A DNA stretch of 64,000 nucleotides from Trichobilharzia szidati (Eukaryota > Platyhelminthes > Trematoda > Strigeidida > Schistosomatidae). A program made the position numbers and the translations under genes. The notes under the pieces were generated by a model that worked only from the letters and a program-made list of their open reading frames with translations, had not been told where the DNA came from and did no database searches. Shown here piece by piece: positions 31,601 through 42,566 of the stretch (position 1 is the stretch's first letter; every line of letters begins with the position of its first letter). Where the stretch lies: assembly GCA_944472155.2 (NCBI GenBank), contig OX235274.1, positions 32,486,052 through 32,550,051 on the forward strand, in the 5' to 3' direction.

Positions 31601-32650
31601 TATTATTATTCTCTCGGGTTCTAAGTGGAACACAGGGATTCAACAACACATCTCCACTCTGTTCTATTCTCTGCTATCCTCTTTAGCTGGGTCCACGATT
31701 ACCCTTAATCCCTCACCTCCTCCTGGATACGCGATATCCTCCGTGTCACCCTTTCACCGACAATCCACTCATCGTTTGCCATTGGGATTCCAATCAAGCA
31801 ATGGCATGCATTGAGCGCGGTATCATTCGACGGCCTCCTCAACGTATGCCCAATCCATCTCCACTTTCTCCTTCATATTTGTTGAGCAATCGTCTCTCTC
31901 CTGTTGGTTTCTTCCCAGTCAGAGTTTCTTGCTGCTAATTCTTTCTGGTCATTCGATCTTCAGTGTGGTGCCAGCGAAGGAGGCAGCTGTTGATAAAAGT
32001 CTGCAGTAGCTTGTTGGAAATCCTTTTCGTGACTGACACGCAGTGCAAGTTTCTGACCCGTATAGAAGAAGTGACTGACTGACTTCACATTTGTGTTGAA
32101 CAGAATCTGAATCTTGTCGTTTATGCTGAGGCGGAGTGGGGAAGATTTCCAAACTGGTTTCATGTTGATGAATGCGTATCTTGCTGGCTCTGACATCTTC
32201 ATCCGTGCTGCATTTGGTTGAAACCATGCTTGTCCAGAAGGATGACGAAAGCTTCGCAACTAAACCAACCAGCTCAGAGAACACTATTAATTGCAAACCA
32301 TGCTTCATAGCCAGATAAGTGAAGGAGGTAACCAGTATCAAATCTCTCCGCTGCTGGTGATTGGTGCTGGTTGTTGTTGGTGGTGGCGGTTGGTTATCTT
32401 CACCACCTCCGTCTTCTCTATGTTCACCTCGAGTCCTGTTTTTGCTGGTTGCCCCTAACAGCAGATTGTTTGTTCTCGCCTGTAGGTGTTCGAATTTGTG
32501 TGACATTAAACACAAGTCACCTGCGAAATCCAGGTCACCTGGAGTCTTCTTATCAGTCCAGCGTATTCCTGTCTTATCACTCCCAACGCACAGTTTGACA
32601 CATAATCCAGTACAGGGAATTTTTAACTACTTTATAATTGCCGATGATTG
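31601..32650 (-). mobile_element. RTE-A copy with partial RT palm
   Basis: The ATT tail is at 31601-31612. Read on the minus strand it runs from VDWIMCQTVRW, with LDFAGDLCLMSHKFEHLQ (FADD changed to FAGD), through MKPVWKSSPLRLSINDKI and FNTNVKSVSHFF to the WRRYRVS-like C-terminus. Several stops. 5' end at about 32650. Confidence 0.8.
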
Positions 32651-32778
32651 TTCAAGGAAAGCTTCCGGTGGTCACTGAATAAGTCCATTAATTGCCATTA
32701 AACGATAAATAAATTACTATTTATCATACTGTATTTTTGACGTGACATATCAGCTACTGGAATAAATTATTTACAATT

Positions 32779-33140
32779 GTTCCTCTGGGTATTGATTGGA
32801 ATATAGGGATTCAGCAACACATCTCCATTTTATCCTGTTCTCTGAAGTTATCTTTCGCTGGTGCCACGACTGACCCTAAGCATTCACTTCCTCTTCACAA
32901 GATGTCCTCTATGTTACCTTTGCACCCATACCCAACTCATCGTTCCCCATTCAAGATCTGCACCAATGTCACTCAATGGTGTCCTCAGTGTATATTCAAT
33001 CCATCTGCATTTCTTTCTTCATATTTGTTGGGCCCCAGGTTCTCGGCTGGTTGAATAACAGAGTTCCTTCTTGCTATTCTCTTATGGCCGGCAAACTGAT
33101 TTTCAGCATGGAACCAACTAAGGCAGCTTCGAAGATGTCG
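32779..33140 (-). mobile_element. RTE-A 3' end fragment
   Basis: GTTCCTCTGGGTATTGATTGG, CAGCAACACATCTCCATTTT, then the C-terminal coding segment in reverse up to GGAACCAACTAAGGCAGC. The copy is 5'-truncated and decayed. Confidence 0.7.
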
Positions 33141-33184
33141 AACAAACTTTCTTGAGATTCAAAAGAACACTCTATTAAAAACTA

Positions 33185-33315
33185 CTGGCACTGGGTTCGA
33201 GTCTTGGTGGGAACACCATCACTCACTGGGGAATGCAGGCATATCCAGATGACGAGTCTCGAATAAGACGAAATGCGCATCCTGGATTCCCCCGCTAGTC
33301 ACCATCCACCAATTG
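33185..33315 (+). mobile_element. HHR-SINE type 1, sense, 5'-truncated
   Basis: It begins in the tRNA head (CACTGGGTTCGAGTCTTGG is box B) and ends CACCATCCACCAATTGAC. It holds a well-formed ribozyme at 33243-33287. Confidence 0.8.
33243..33287 (+). ncRNA. Hammerhead-like ribozyme, HHR-SINE type 1
   Basis: Closing stem ATCCAG (33243-33248) with CTGGAT (33282-33287); core ATGACGA; stem GTCT/AGAC with loop; GAAA (33270-33273); palindromic stem TGCGCA; then TC before the closing stem, the expected cleavage position. It differs from the hammerhead core CUGANGA only by A for C3. C3 pairs with G8 in active ribozymes, so cleavage should be weak or absent. Confidence 0.65.
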
Positions 33316-33411
33316 ACTTCGAGATAAGATATAGTTCACAAAAACGTTTGATGAGGCACGATGATGCGACAGATCAAAAGCGATCAATAAAAACTCCCTT
33401 GACTTTAGCTT

Positions 33412-33625
33412 AATTTGCATTTCCTGTTTTTATTTTTGATTACAGCTTGATTCCACACCGTATTTTTTGGTACAGGTATTGAATTTTCAGCATATGATAT
33501 CGGTAGCCCAAATTTTGCAGGCCTACCATAGATATCAGGTGTGCATCGGCAGGAGATCAAACCCCGGAACATGTGCATGGTCGGTGAGAGTCCTAACCAC
33601 TGTACCACCGACGCACCCCTAGCTG
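33412..33625 (-). mobile_element. SINE-3 copy, antisense
   Basis: The tail complement (TTTTTATTTTTGATTACAGC), body (GATTCCACACCGTATTTT) and tRNA head complement (GATCAAACCCCGGAACATG, CCTAACCACTGTACCACCG) match 16346-16550 in reverse. Confidence 0.85.
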
Positions 33626-33711
33626 ATTATGTTGAGCCGAAATGTTAGGTCTCTCTTGTCATGCCACCAGTTCCTGGTACAAACGCTGTGACGACATCTA
33701 AGGATTAATAT

Positions 33712-33850
33712 GATGATGACCAGCAATGGGATCCAGGATGTCCATTTCGTCCTGTTTGCAGCTTGCCATCTAGATGTGTCCGTAGTTCTCAGTGAATGAT
33801 TGTGCTCCCATTGGAGGCTAGAACCCAGTACCTATAGTTTCACAAACGTG
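33712..33850 (-). mobile_element. HHR-SINE type 1, antisense, decayed
   Basis: GATGACCAGCAATGGG, ATCCAGGATGTCCATTTCGTCC, CAGTGAATGATTGTGCTCCC and AGAACCCAGTACC (box B complement). It abuts PLE P6 on the right. Confidence 0.65.
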
Positions 33851-33852
33851 AC

Positions 33853-34400
33853 ATATATAGCTGAAGCCGTTGGAATCCAAACTCAAGAAGCCAACTTCAT
33901 GTGTTCAGAAGAAACAGTTTGTACGGTCGCCTCCTTTGCCTCGTCGATCATCATTACCTGATTGTAAAAATCTAGCAGTTCCATCTTTCCCCTAAGCTTT
34001 TTCCAAGCTTTTATTGTTTTAAATATCTTTAATTTTCGTATAAATTTCGTAATTCTACCTATTATTCAATTTAGTATTACATTTTTATGTATATTATCAC
34101 GCTGACATATACTTCTGAACTGCAATTCACTAATCTTAAAGACTCCATATTGTTTAAGGAGATTAAGGTTGATTAGTGCTTACGTATACTTCCTCATAAA
34201 AACAACAACCATAAAATATCATAATCCACCCGTCCCTCTCCACGACAAGGTGAAAGAAAAATTGGTTCATGTTTAATAATAGAAAACACAAATCAGTGAC
34301 GATTTCAATATAACGAACATTCCCATTTACATACTTAGTAGACAAAAAATAAAGACTGAACAAAGAATAGTCTCCTCGATAACTCCCTCACCTGACCCTA
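33853..34400 (+). mobile_element. Penelope-like element P6, last codons and tail
   Basis: IAEAVGIQTQEANFMCSEET and a stop give the closing PLE block. The AT-rich tail (CAATTTAGTATTACATTTTTATG, TATTATCACGCTGACATATAC) matches 35740-35800, the tail of P7. Confidence 0.65.
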
Positions 34401-34555
34401 CAGTTATATACATACACAACAATATATAAAGAATAAGTGTTACTGACAGTGCTGATGTTTCTTCTTAAATAATATCGAGTCCTTAAGATCAATGAATCAG
34501 TGTTCAAAAGCGTGTGTGTAGTTAATAATACGCATTAGAGTGTACTATTTATCTG

Positions 34556-34905
34556 GAGAGAGTTACACTGGATTTCTGAACACCATCCTGCGTATTTAAG
34601 CAAGGGATAAACAAGATCTATCCGTAGCTGTGTTATATAGCTTGCCATAGTAGATACTGAACAATAAAGTCGAGGTTTACAAGACACTTAAACTTATCTA
34701 CCGTATTCTTCGACCAATTTCAATTTCCCTGTTCTAGTTCATCTACTGTACATAGCTGAAGTCGTCAGAATACGCCTGAAGAAGCCAAACTTACGTGTTC
34801 ATCAGAAGTCCGTACATACGCTTTCCTTACCATCAAAATCTGACAACTTTGCCTTCTCATTTGAGCCTTTTAGAGGTCATCAGTTTTAATTGCTTCCTGA
34901 TCAGT
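34556..34905 (+). mobile_element. Penelope-like element P7, GIY-YIG end (tail resumes 35706-36000)
   Basis: RELHWISEHHPAYLSKG, then decayed sequence and YIAEVVRIRLKKPNLRVHQK. It is the PLE C-terminal region with stops. After a cluster of SINEs the tail continues at 35706-36000, including GCTAAATGAAAAAGTTATCG, a variant of the conserved tail motif. Confidence 0.7.
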
Positions 34906-35705
34906 TAGTTAGTCTGATGCTCGCTTAGTGACAGGCCCTATTCAGGTAAACAGTTACCTGGGTTCTAGTGGGAATTCGTGACCACCAGTGGGGTACAGTA
35001 GGTCAGGTGTGACAACGACAAATACTCACCACGGATGACACTGGCTAGTGCCAGTCAAGTTATTTCATGAATTAGCAGAAGTTGAAATTCGTAGGCTGGC
35101 CATTGGATCGGGTCCCAACGGCTTAATGGTCTACTGGTTCGCCTTGTAACCGGAGGGTTCTGAGTTCAAACTCTGGCGGTGAGTGCTTACTGATCAGGAG
35201 TCCCAAACTAGGATGAAATAACTGTCCAGTACTGCCTGGGTTACAGGATTTCATCATGAGCTGACATTGGTTACAGAAGCATTGGAAAACCTGGGAGTAC
35301 TGGACAGCTTTTTCGTCCTAGTTTGGGACTCTTCATCAGTACGCACCCACCAGAGGTTGAAAGTGTCCCAAACTAGGACGAAAAAGCTGTCCAGTACTCC
35401 CTGTAGGTTTTCCAATGGTTCTCTAACCAATGTCAACTCCTGATGAAATCCTGTAACCAATCAAATCCCTACAAACCAACACTTGAAGACTCCCTGGGTT
35501 GTTTCCAATGGTTCTCTAAATGATGTCAGCTCATGACGAAATACTGTAACCAATCAAATCGAATCCTTGCAAAACCAACACTTGAATATCAATCTGATGC
35601 TCACTAGCAACTGGTCCTATTCAGTTAGGTAGTTACCTGGGTTCTAGTGGAAAGTTGTGACCGGCAGTAAGGTAAAGCAGATCGGGTTTGAGAACATATT
35701 CCCTA
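34906..35705. mobile_element. HHR-SINE type 2 cluster with a fold-back core
   Basis: Sense unit 34906-35245 (CCCTATTCAGG, GAATTAGCAGAAGTTGAAATTCG, GGCTTAATGGTCTA, CAGGAGTCCCAAACTAGG). Antisense 3' part 35246-35355 (GGATTTCATCATGAGCTGAC to GGACTCTTCATCAGTACGCACC). Sense 3' part 35361-35487 (GTCCCAAACTAGGACGAAAA to AACCAACACTTGAAG). A further sense tail and body runs 35488-35705. The antisense and sense parts at 35246-35460 would pair as an arm of about 100 bp. Confidence 0.8.
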
Positions 35706-36000
35706 ACTGTTGCATTAATTTTCTTCCTAAACTTATCTGATATTGAATTCAGTATTACATTTTCATGCATACTGTCACCTACACTTATGCTTTTGAACTT
35801 TAATTCCCATTTCTTTTAACAATTACCCTCTAAATATTATGTGTAGAGCTAAATGAAAAAGTTATCGAAGAGAATACACATAGCTCAACCTTTCTTTTTC
35901 ATCTCCTAATTGATGACTGTGTATAAGGTTGATAAATCCTTATGTTTATTCATTAAAAGTCATATCCCTCACTCACTCAAGAAGGTCAAAGAAAAACTGG
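35706..36000 (+). mobile_element. Tail of PLE P7
   Basis: TTGAATTCAGTATTACATTTTCATG and ACTTATGCTTTTGAACTTTAATTC match the tail of P6. Non-coding. Confidence 0.6.
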
Positions 36001-36011
36001 CTAATGTTATG

Positions 36012-36292
36012 TTGTGAATTAACAGGTTAGAATTCATGGGCTGGCCATTGGATCGGGTCCCAGGGGCTTTATGGTCTTCGGGCTCACTAGGCCTTGTAAC
36101 CAGAAGGTCCTGAGTTCGAACCTTGGTAGTGGTGGGTGCCAACTGTCGATGAGTCCCAAAGTGGGGGGATCGGACAACTATTCAGTACTCCCAGTTGGTT
36201 TTCCAATGGTTCTCTAACCAACATCAGCTCATGATGAAATCCTCCAACCAACCAATCAAAACAAAAAATCCCCTCAGAAACCAATACTTGAT
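36012..36292 (+). mobile_element. HHR-SINE type 2 copy, sense
   Basis: GGTTAGAATTCATGGGCTGG, GGGCTTTATGGTCTTCGG (box A region), AGTTCGAACCTTGG (box B), TCGATGAGTCCCAAAGTGGG (ribozyme with a damaged 3' arm, no GAAAC) and AACATCAGCTCATGATG, ending CCAATACTTGA. Confidence 0.8.
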
Positions 36293-36299
36293 AATGCAT

Positions 36300-36950
36300 T
36301 CTATAATAATAAAGAAAACGCAAATCGGTTTTTGTTTATTGCAAAAAAAGGAATACAAAAAAAGCAGGAAGAGAATTCAAAATGAAAGACATTTTCCCTA
36401 AACATATCACAATTAACACATGCTGCATATTTATATAACACAGCAGCAGAGAGTTAGTTTAACAGGAGTATTTTGTTCAGTTTCCTCCAGAGGAAAAAAA
36501 CAATAAACAAACAACAATAAGTTAGTGGTATTTTGTAATACAAAGACTACAAAGACTCAAAAAGAGCTCAATTTTCAATATCCGATGAAAATATGAGATA
36601 TGAGAAGAGGAAAACAAATATATATATATATAAACCTAAAATGTACAAAACTGTGATTCCCACTTGTAAGGCATCATCTATCATTGTAATATTTATACAG
36701 TTATCTTTAATATATAACTAACTCTGGCGAGTTATTAGGTCGTTGTGCTATTTTTATTATGGGGTTATTATTGAAGACCAGCTTGGATAACGGCAATTTT
36801 CTATCCTGTATCACATAAATGAACAGCGATCTGAAATGGGAGAAAGAAAATAATAATAAAACATGTATAAAAGTACAACTTCCACACATATCTGGGCCGC
36901 AGTGGACAACACTGTTTTTAGCCCACTGTCCTTCCACCAGCCGGCTGACA
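36300..36950. other. No gene recognised
   Basis: AT-rich, with a short (TA)n at 36620-36632. Small minus-strand frames here have no support. Confidence 0.4.
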
Positions 36951-36952
36951 CA

Positions 36953-38277
36953 CTAATAATAATAATAATAATAATAATTTGCTTTATTCCAAAACAGTAC
37001 ATGTGATACAGAATGGAATTCTCAGCATTTTACTACAGTATTGTATCCAGTTAGTACATTATCAATAAAAATAGAATTCTACATAGATTAAGGAAATCTC
37101 AGTTCATTATTACAACAACGTATTGGCATGTTGGTAGCAAAGCCAAAGTTGAACAGTGTTTGAAGGTGTTAGAAAAGTAGGTGCTATCATATTTACTGGC
37201 GTAAGTGGAAGAAAGAAACAAAGCAGCACATAGCAGAAAAAACGAGAGATAAAGAGAAAAGGAAAAGAAAGAAAGACAACGTTGTACCTATAAATGATAT
37301 GAGTTGGAAAGACGAGGTCCAATTGTTCTATTGGCTATTTAATAAGTTATAAGTTTCACGCCTAATGCTTCCTTTATCGCACAGAACACGAGCCAAGTAG
37401 GGTATGGTTGAGTTTTTGTACTTGCTATTGCGACCATATAGTTTTCTACATAGGCTTCTTGTTTTGCCTGATGAGATACAAGGGGAGAGTTGTGAATGAA
37501 GAGGGTGGTGTGAGTCAGATAGAATGGATTTGGCCCATTTTTTACATGAGTCCAAGTGCCTGTCAACCAGAATATTAACAAGCTGGTTAAGTGGCACGTT
37601 GCTTACCCTGCTGACAACCTTCAACATCCTGCGTAATATGTTATAATCTTTCTTCAGTAGCCCGGGAAAAACTAAGGGGGAACAACAGAGAATAATAGGC
37701 AGGATGCGAGAATTAACGAATTGTAGGAGTAAGAGTTGGGTAATACCAGAATGTTTTAACTTCTTAATGTAGAAGGTAAGATGGAATATTTTCTTAGAAA
37801 TTGCTAAGATATGAGGCGACCAAGAGAGATCAGCAGATAGAATGACACCTAGGTATTTAATTTCCGATTTGGTTTCTATTTCAGTGCCGTCTATGTTGCA
37901 TACCTCGTGAGAGCCAACCAGTTTGTTTAAGTCGGATTTATGCCTAAAGGTGAAATTGACTGTTTGGCATTTGGAGGGGTTTAGGGTAAGACCATTTTCC
38001 TTGGACCACTGGCTGATTTCTGACAGAAAGCCATTAAGTTTAGAGCAGTCGCTTTGACATTTGATAGGCAAAGATACAGACAGATCGTCAGCGTATTTGA
38101 CAAAATTAATGTCATTTGAAGATGGTAAGTCATGTAGAAAGAAAGAAAAGGGAAGTGGGGAGAGTACAACCCCTTGAGGGACACCAGCTTCAGTGAGTTC
38201 AGCAGAGGAGAATTTACCTTTACTAAACCTCGCCTAGCCAGTAGTAAGCCCGATTTAAAAGAAAAGGTTGGTTGTGT
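36953..38277 (-). mobile_element. CR1/Jockey-like LINE, 3' two thirds
   Basis: It carries RT motifs (see 37328-38229), a 3' UTR of about 350 nt and a tail of about eight ATT units (AAT on plus, 36953-36979). The 5' end meets the 3' tail of a LINE-B copy at about 38278, so one was inserted at the end of the other. Confidence 0.8.
37328..38229 (-). pseudogene. CR1-like reverse transcriptase, palm to C-terminus
   Basis: On the minus strand the frame reads EAGVPQGVVLSPLPFSFFLH (motif B region) and FVKYADDLSVSLP with an intact YADD catalytic box at about 38102-38091. It continues to the conserved WSKENGLTLNPSKCQ, EIKYLGVILSADLSW, the thumb and a C-terminal VLCDKGSIRRETYN before TAA at 37328. The first catalytic Asp lies in the missing 5' part. 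This is the least damaged RT fragment in the window. The clade is judged from motif style, and the schistosome SR1-like family is a candidate. Confidence 0.75.
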
Positions 38278-38990
38278 GGCTGACTGACTGACTGGTTTCA
38301 ACATAGAACTTTGTACAGATGTGCAGCACTTCGAGTTCCCACACTCCATTTAGCACACAGAGCAAGAGAAGAGAGTAAGGAGAGATTCAAGAGAGAGAGA
38401 GATAATAAACAGAAGTGGGAGTGAGGGAAATAGAATAGTAATATAGAGGAGCTACAGATTTTTATTAGTTATTACAAATCACAAAGAGTGAATGCATCTG
38501 CGCCAGCCATTGACAACGATTTTGAGCTATATCATCAACTTTCTCCAGCCTTCATTGGTTCTTACCATCCCGAGGACCTCAACCAGGAGGTTTACACTTC
38601 CCTACGTGGCTTAGACTAACTGTTGTGGATTTCATTGACTGAGACCACGTGCTAGTTCTTTTCCAACCTGATCAATCTTATGTCAGCTAACATTGCCTGT
38701 TGTCGAGGAAGGCGACGGCTAGGCTAGGCATGCGCTGCACATGTCCTAACCATCTTAATCGATGTAACTTCACAACGTCGCCGATTGATTTCCCCTCCTT
38801 GCCTAGCACTCGACCGGTGCCTAACCTCAGTATTGCTCACCCTATTATACCACCCCTAACACGGGAGAAAGAACACGGACACCTATGATCAAAGACAGCT
38901 GGCCAGCTTTTTCATGTCCTCCACTCTCGATAGCTGCTATGACTCACTCGCAGCCATAAAGGAGGACAGAGCGAACTTCTGAGCAGTTGT
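38278..38990 (-). mobile_element. LINE-B 3' half, antisense
   Basis: A tail of TGACTGACTGACTG (plus) at 38278-38294, then the UTR complement (CTCCATTTAGCACACAG) and coding in reverse: the Q.TKTWHQSMKST-like region, RMP.HRLPR (CATTGCCTGTTGTCGAGGAAGGCG) and GCTATGACTCACTCGCAGCC. Multiple stops. Confidence 0.75.
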
Positions 38991-39430
38991 GTGGCTAGTA
39001 ATGCAATCCCATAAAAACAACAAAAGCCCTACCTACCTGAAACGTTCACAGGGAACGTGAAGGAATGTAAAATAAAACACTGATATGTAGACAGATAATC
39101 AATCAATGGATTATCATTTATTGTTGTATATGATCATGATCAAGGTCAGTCTGGAAATAAACCAATCAGAATTGACCTACATGAAACAACACCCACTATT
39201 TTATTGACCAGGATTATACACTCATTAAAATATAGATATGATAGAGAAGATTTGTAGCTCAGGTGGATGATATCAAACTCATTAAAATATACTTGGTGCT
39301 TTTTTGAATCATACGTTATTGTGTAAAATAAATATACTGTGGCTAATATTGAAATATCCTTTTCGGTTCACGTTACTGCATGTTCTCACCTAAGCAGAGA
39401 AGGCTGGAGAATAGGTAGCTGTTATTGGTG
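38991..39430. other. No gene recognised
   Basis: AT-rich spacer between LINE-B and RTE-A with no identifiable content. Confidence 0.4.
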
Positions 39431-40380
39431 TATTATTATCATTATTATTGTTCCCTTGGGTTCCTAGTGGAACATAGGGCTTCAACTGCACGCCTCCACT
39501 TGCTTCTGTCTTCTGCTGTACTTTTCACTTGCATCCATGTTATTCCATACTGTTTCAACTCCTCTTCACACGATCTCCTCCATGTCACCCTTGCACTGAC
39601 GTCCCACTCGCCGCTTCCCTTTCGGGTTCCACTCGAGCGTTGGCCTGACGCGCAATGTCACCCAGCGGCCTCCTCAGCCAGTGAGTGTCCAATCCATTTC
39701 CACTTTCTCCTGCATATTTCTTGGGCGATTGGTTCTTGTTTTGCTTCTTCCCATAGTTTCTTGTTTGTGATTCTTTCCGGCCATCTAATCTTCAGTATAC
39801 AGCCAGCGAAGACAGTTGTTGATAAAGGTCTGCAACAGGCTGTTGGAAATATTCCTTGTGACACACTGGCCAAGTTTCTGATCCGTATAGCAAAACTGAC
39901 TTGACGTTTGTATTGAAAATCAGAATTTTGTTGTTGATGGTGAGTGACGAAGATTTCCAGATTGTTTTCAGGTTGATAAATGTGTTTCTCGCCTTCCCGA
40001 TTCTCGATTTGACATCCTCGTCCGTTCCTCCTGTAGTTGAGACAATGCTCCCTAGATAAGTGAATGAAGTAACCTCTTTGAAATCCCTCCCGTTGATGGT
40101 AATTGGCGCTGGATGTTGCTGCTGTTGCTGTTGTTGGTTGGTAATTTTCATAACCTCCGTCTTGTCTATGTTCAACTGGAGTCCTGTCTTTGCTGCTTCT
40201 TCGACTAGTTTGTTGGTTTTCACTTGTAAGTCTTCGATTTTGTGTGACATCAAACATAAATCATCTGCGAATTCCAGGTCTTCTAGGTTCTTCACGTCGG
40301 TTCAGGATATCCCTATCTTCTCGTTTCCCACTGTCTGACGTATAATCCAGTCCACCACAATTAGGAATATCATTGCTGAG
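39431..40380 (-). mobile_element. RTE-A copy, RT palm to tail
   Basis: The tail is ATTATTATCATTATTATTG at 39432-39450. The minus frame 40295-39792 gives MKNLEDLEFADDLCLMSHKI (intact FADD), EEAAKTGLQLNIDKTEVMKI, NQQQQQQQHPAPITINGRDF and TSFTYLGSIVSTTGGTDEDV. The C-terminal part follows in another frame. Upstream VDWIIRQTVGNEKIGIS is seen to about 40376. It is relatively young judging by similarity to 50285 and 63005. Confidence 0.85.
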
Positions 40381-40970
40381 TGATATTCCAGATTAGCACT
40401 CGGCGTCCCTATTTCAATCTCAATTTTATTGCGAAATATAAAAAAATAGTGACATCATAATAAAAACACCCCTAAAAGCTAGCTTCCCATATCAGAAAGA
40501 ATGACCTCTCTGTAAATCCATGAGTGATGAATATCGATAACATAACTATTGACTGACCGATTAGCTGTTCAGCACTGACATCAGTATTTTTGCTACTGCC
40601 GCACTTATATTTTGTTCTCGACTACCATATACTACTTTATTATAGTAAAGTAGGCAGAATGATTAAAGGAAAATTATAAAACCACTGTGATCTTTGTAAT
40701 TCGTCACAGATAGAATCAAGACGTCAGTTTATAAGCCAGTCAGTAAATACAGACTATCAATAATCTAAACACACTTAATTAACCGCTCAAAGTACTGTGT
40801 ACTAGTGATACTACTGATATTGCCCTAAAATGTCAAAAGTGCTTTTAAATTACTTTCATCGGACACTAACTAGTGTTATGCATCTAGTCCTTTGTTTGGT
40901 GTAGACGCACCACGTGACACTAGTTAGTGTCCAATAAAAGTATCCAATACAGTCCCACAAGAGGTCAGTC
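40381..40970. other. No gene recognised
   Basis: AT-rich unassigned sequence. At 40855-40880 and 40915-40940 the word GACACTAACTAGTGT appears in inverted form, a small hairpin. Confidence 0.35.
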
Positions 40971-40974
40971 ACGA

Positions 40975-41155
40975 GATCAAAAAGCCCAGTGGTAACGTCT
41001 TCGACTGCGACACCGGGTGACACGCGTTCGAATGTCAGAGGGGACATGAGTTCCTTGAAGATTGCAGACACGCCTTGCTAAAGAGTACCAAAAGGCACGA
41101 AACTTACGTCAGATTGGGTTATTTGCTTATTGTCTCCAACCATCTAATAACAAGA
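40975..41155 (+). mobile_element. SINE-4 copy
   Basis: AGCCCAGTGGTAACGTCTTCG (box A region), CACGCGTTCGAATGTCAG (box B), GGACATGAGTTCCTTGAAG and GTCTCCAACCATCTAATAAC. Confidence 0.75.
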
Positions 41156-41174
41156 GTGTTTTCAAATTAGGTAA

Positions 41175-41565
41175 CTAACTGCGGTCCAACCAAAACATGG
41201 CACCAGTCAATGAAATCTACAACAGTTAGTTTAAGCCAGCCACGTAGGAAGGTGTAGACTTCCTGACTGATTGGGGTCCTCGGGACGGTAAAAACCAATG
41301 GTTGGAAACAATTGGTGATATGGCTCAAAATCGTTCTCAATGGCTGGCGCAGGTGCATCCACTCCTTGTGACTTATGATTTCCAATGAAACTATATTGTT
41401 CTTCGTTATTACTATTCTTTTGTCTCACACCTCTGTTTACTGTCTCTATTATGCATTTCTCCTACTTTCTTCTCTTGCTTTATGTGCTACATGGAGTGTG
41501 GCGACTTGAACTGCCGCACATATGTCCAAAGTTCGAATGTCGAATACAGACAGACAAACAGACTT
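41175..41565 (+). mobile_element. LINE-B 3' end
   Basis: Starts CGGTCCAACCAAAACATGG (GQTKTWHQSMKS region), then GGTCCTCGGGACGGTAAAAACC and GTGACTTATGATTTCCAATG, with CTACATGGAGTGTGGCGAC and a tail CAGACAGACAAACAGAC. Almost identical to the end of 58661-59854. Confidence 0.8.
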
Positions 41566-41577
41566 CAGTTGCTGGAA

Positions 41578-41845
41578 TGAGAAGTCGTGACCAATGAGGT
41601 CCAGTAAGTAAGGTATGAGGACAAAAATACCCACCGATGAAATCAGTTGACGGTATCTGTAACTGATAGAAGTCAGAATTTATGGGCCATTGGATTCCAT
41701 TCCAGTGAGCTCATCTGGTAATCTGAATGCTCTTGGGGTTTGATCCCCGGAGGAGGGGGGGGGTCATTAGTGAAAAGTGCTGAATAGTCACCAAGTAGGA
41801 CTGACTGAATTCAGTCCATGAGCTAACATGAAGACGTCAACTAAA
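41578..41845 (+). mobile_element. HHR-SINE type 2, very diverged
   Basis: GAAGTCGTGACCAATGAGG, GATAGAAGTCAGAATTTATGGG, TTCCAGTGAGCTCATCTGG, GGTTTGATCCCCGG (box B) and GTCCATGAGCTAACATG. The ribozyme is not recognisable. A G run at 41750-41762 sits after box B. Confidence 0.5.
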
Positions 41846-41936
41846 TCCGTGCAGATCTGATAAAAATGTTCACTGAGATTCTAGAAAAGTCATTCATATT
41901 CATTCTGTATAATAATCTATTTAGGTCAATGTTCCA

Positions 41937-42115
41937 GCAGGAAAACGTTAGTCGTAGGTTCACGAAGAAGTATGTCTTCCTCAGAGATTTACAGAGGCTC
42001 CGCTTCGTAAACGCCTCTGTAAATCTCTGAGGAAGACGTACTTCGCCGCGAGCCTACGACTAACGTTTTCCTGCAAGAAACTGTTCAACCAGAACGCGAA
42101 AGACAAGCTGTCAAT
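41937..42115. mobile_element. PLE hairpin (P8): 62-bp inverted repeat
   Basis: Left arm 41937-41998 and right arm 42013-42074 are reverse complements with five mismatches around a 14-nt loop. The right arm plus 42075-42115 encodes the PLE linker KSLRKTYFAASLRLTFSCKK then LFNQNAKDKLS in one frame. Most arm differences are C/T or G/A, several at CpG. Confidence 0.85.
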
Positions 42116-42566
42116 ATTCTACATAAAATATCTTAACCGCATCATAATTGATACTGTTTTCTATATTATGTGATTTAAAGTCACGAGAATTAATCTACCA
42201 CACACAACACACACACAATTCTAAAAATGGTATAATATCAATCACAGAAAAAGAAAGTTATAATAAAACCCAGTTCTAGTTATATCGATTGTAGGTGAGA
42301 CAAAAAAACCTCCAGAAATTAAGAGCAGGATATTTTATTCATATAACTTAAATTAAATACTGTAACCCCTACCTTGTTCTTGATCGTCATCCAACGCCTC
42401 CTCACCAACTTCAAAACCTTCAGTTTCAGCAGCTGAATCTAGATTCGCTTTGATTTTCTCTGCTTCATCCATTGAGAATTTTAACTGTTTCACAACAAAA
42501 AAGGAGAGGGAATTTTAAAAACAATGAGATAAAAATAATTTGATTGTGATCATTTACATCAGAATT
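42116..42566. other. No gene recognised
   Basis: AT-rich. The 42360-42480 part has an open stretch on the minus strand (coding-like, acidic: EGFEVGEEALDDDQEQ) ending at a possible donor, but it is too short to call. Confidence 0.3.

Noticed and set aside
32361..32678. 105-codon plus-strand frame
   Set aside because: Antisense shadow of the RTE-A copy on the minus strand.
39425..39904. 159-codon plus-strand frame
   Set aside because: Antisense shadow of RTE-A; the real coding is on the minus strand.
40850..40945. Inverted GACACTAACTAGTGT as a transposon end pair
   Set aside because: Too short and too close together (about 60 bases), with no target duplication.
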